DNA from: Corynebacterium ulcerans
GTDB lineage: Bacteria > Actinomycetota > Actinomycetes > Mycobacteriales > Mycobacteriaceae
Assembly: GCF_900187135.1 (NCBI RefSeq)
Contig: NZ_LT906443.1
Location: forward strand, 1,612,001-1,676,000
Direction: 5' to 3'
Length of the DNA: 64,000 nt
A program made the position numbers and the translations under genes. The notes under the pieces are model-generated. The model saw nothing but the letters and a program-made list of their open reading frames with translations, ran no database searches and had not been told where the DNA came from. Below are positions 63,327-64,000 of this stretch, one piece after another; position 1 is the first letter of the stretch; every line of letters begins with the position of its first letter.

Positions 63327-63801
63327 TCCATTCGCTTGCACTATCAGCAATCTGATCTGGGGAGTCGGTCACGTCAAAGACGCGGCCGACTTCGTCGTTT
63401 TCTAAAGGCTCAAGGGTGGCAAACTGGGAATCCAAGAGAGAAGCGGGCATGAAGTGCCCTTGTCGATGATTCATGCGGGCAAGCAGCACCTCGCGGGATC
63501 CGTGTACATGCACAAAAACGGCAGTGGGGCAGTGTTCGCGAAGCAGATCGCGATAACTGCGCTTAAGTGCGCTGCACCCGATGACCCCGCCTTCGGGCTG
63601 GTGGGCGAGCCATTCCCCGACTTGTGCTAGCCAGGGCCAGCGGTCGGCGTCGTTAAGCGGAATGCCTTGCGCCATCTTGTCGATATTTTCTTGAGGGTGG
63701 AGGTCGTCACCATCAAAATAGGGGACTCCTAGTTTTTGGGCCAGTAGCGTGCCCACCGTGGTTTTTCCGGAGCCGGAAACACCCATCACTATGATCCTCA
63801 T
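63310..63801 (-). CDS. gntK: gluconokinase
   Basis: P-loop kinase of 163 residues producing 6-phosphogluconate from gluconate. Walker A GVSGSGKT at 7-14, and the segments YFDGDDLHP and MAQGIPLNDADRWPWL are diagnostic. Convergent with gntP and overlapping the upstream dehydrogenase stop (ATGA), so it is co-transcribed with that gene. Confidence 0.94.
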   Translation of the reverse strand: MRIIVMGVSGSGKTTVGTLLAQKLGVPYFDGDDLHPQENIDKMAQGIPLNDADRWPWLAQVGEWLAHQPEGGVIGCSALKRSYRDLLREHCPTAVFVHVHGSREVLLARMNHRQGHFMPASLLDSQFATLEPLENDEVGRVFDVTDSPDQIADSASEWIKTRG

Positions 63802-64000
63802 GAAACCTTCACCACAACCTTTCCAGAGACCTGCGAGTCGGCGGCGACATGAAACGCCGTGACCACATCTGCGAGGGGGAACTCGTGCGTAATCACGCTG
63901 TCAAACATAGGGTCTTTGAGCATTTCAACTGCCTGGTCTACCTCGTCAAGGAAACGGAAAGTGCCTCGTAGGAGCACTTCTTTAGACACCAACGGGGCCA
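63798..64000 (-). CDS. zinc alcohol dehydrogenase family protein, C-terminal end only
   Basis: Only the last 67 residues are present; the frame runs off the window edge. ITHEFPLADVVTAFHVAADS and SGKVVVKVS are the C-terminus of medium-chain dehydrogenases such as L-idonate 5-dehydrogenase or sorbitol dehydrogenase. Coupling to gntK favours an idonate/gluconate-type role, but this is inferred from position. Confidence 0.7.
   Translation of the reverse strand, partial: APLVSKEVLLRGTFRFLDEVDQAVEMLKDPMFDSVITHEFPLADVVTAFHVAADSQVSGKVVVKVS

Overview
The window is a chromosomal segment of a mycolic-acid actinobacterium, almost certainly Corynebacterium and most likely the C. diphtheriae / C. ulcerans / C. 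pseudotuberculosis group. This is inferred from the arabinogalactan block (embC, aftA, dprE2, dprE1, gtrA, glfT1, wzt, wzm), moderate GC, DUF222/HNH proteins, MMPL transporters, frequent GTG starts and probable leaderless promoters. No species marker was seen, so species is inference. Gene density is high. No phage, IS transposase, rRNA or CRISPR array was found.

Layout. 1-1961: end of an ascorbate-type PTS (IIB, then UlaA IIC). 1979-9764: HrpB helicase and a sugar acetyltransferase, then a plus-strand run with three alkylation-repair proteins (AlkB-like dioxygenase, Tag glycosylase, alkyltransferase-like protein), an SDR, a LysE exporter, a YbjQ protein, an S4 protein and a VOC protein. 9810-18519: DUF222/HNH protein, glpF-glpK, an esterase-like hydrolase, an M13 peptidase, and a coupled trio (membrane-anchored protein, PrsW protease, orphan osmoprotectant-binding lipoprotein). 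18516-29947: cell-wall arabinan and galactan genes with four little-known coryneform genes. 30120-34776: Zn/Mn/Fe-type ABC importer with two binding lipoproteins, behind candidate DtxR-type and Zur-type boxes. 34893-39659: PAP2 phosphatase, galactan exporter Wzt/Wzm, a class-V aminotransferase fold lacking the PLP lysine, and a quinone oxidoreductase.

39740-49816 is the most accessory part: tRNA-Ser(UGA), a serine hydrolase behind an ArsR-type regulator broken by one stop codon, pat, tRNA-Ser(GCU), then two identical tRNA-Arg(ACG)+terminator units in direct orientation about 6.5 kb apart. Between them lie a dicarboxylate transporter, a BglG-controlled glucose/GlcNAc PTS and a VOC protein. 49847-64000: secreted protein behind AT-rich palindromes, pdxR/pdxST with a PdxR operator, a DUF559-type nuclease gene, tyrA, tadA and partner, tRNA-Ser(CGA), an MMPL transporter, tgt-gluQ (queuosine salvage and glutamyl-queuosine), gntP-gntK and the end of an alcohol dehydrogenase family gene.

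The most unusual structure is a family of five ~78-bp palindromic elements with ends GTCGTTTTTGAGAACG / CGTTCTCAAAAACGAC (35556, 43069, 53703, 54683, 56930). All are intergenic or at gene ends and share an oriented core. Two copies in opposite orientation bracket the DUF559 nuclease gene, and one encodes the last residues of the PAP2 gene. A sixth 78-bp inverted repeat of unrelated sequence lies at 61745-61822.
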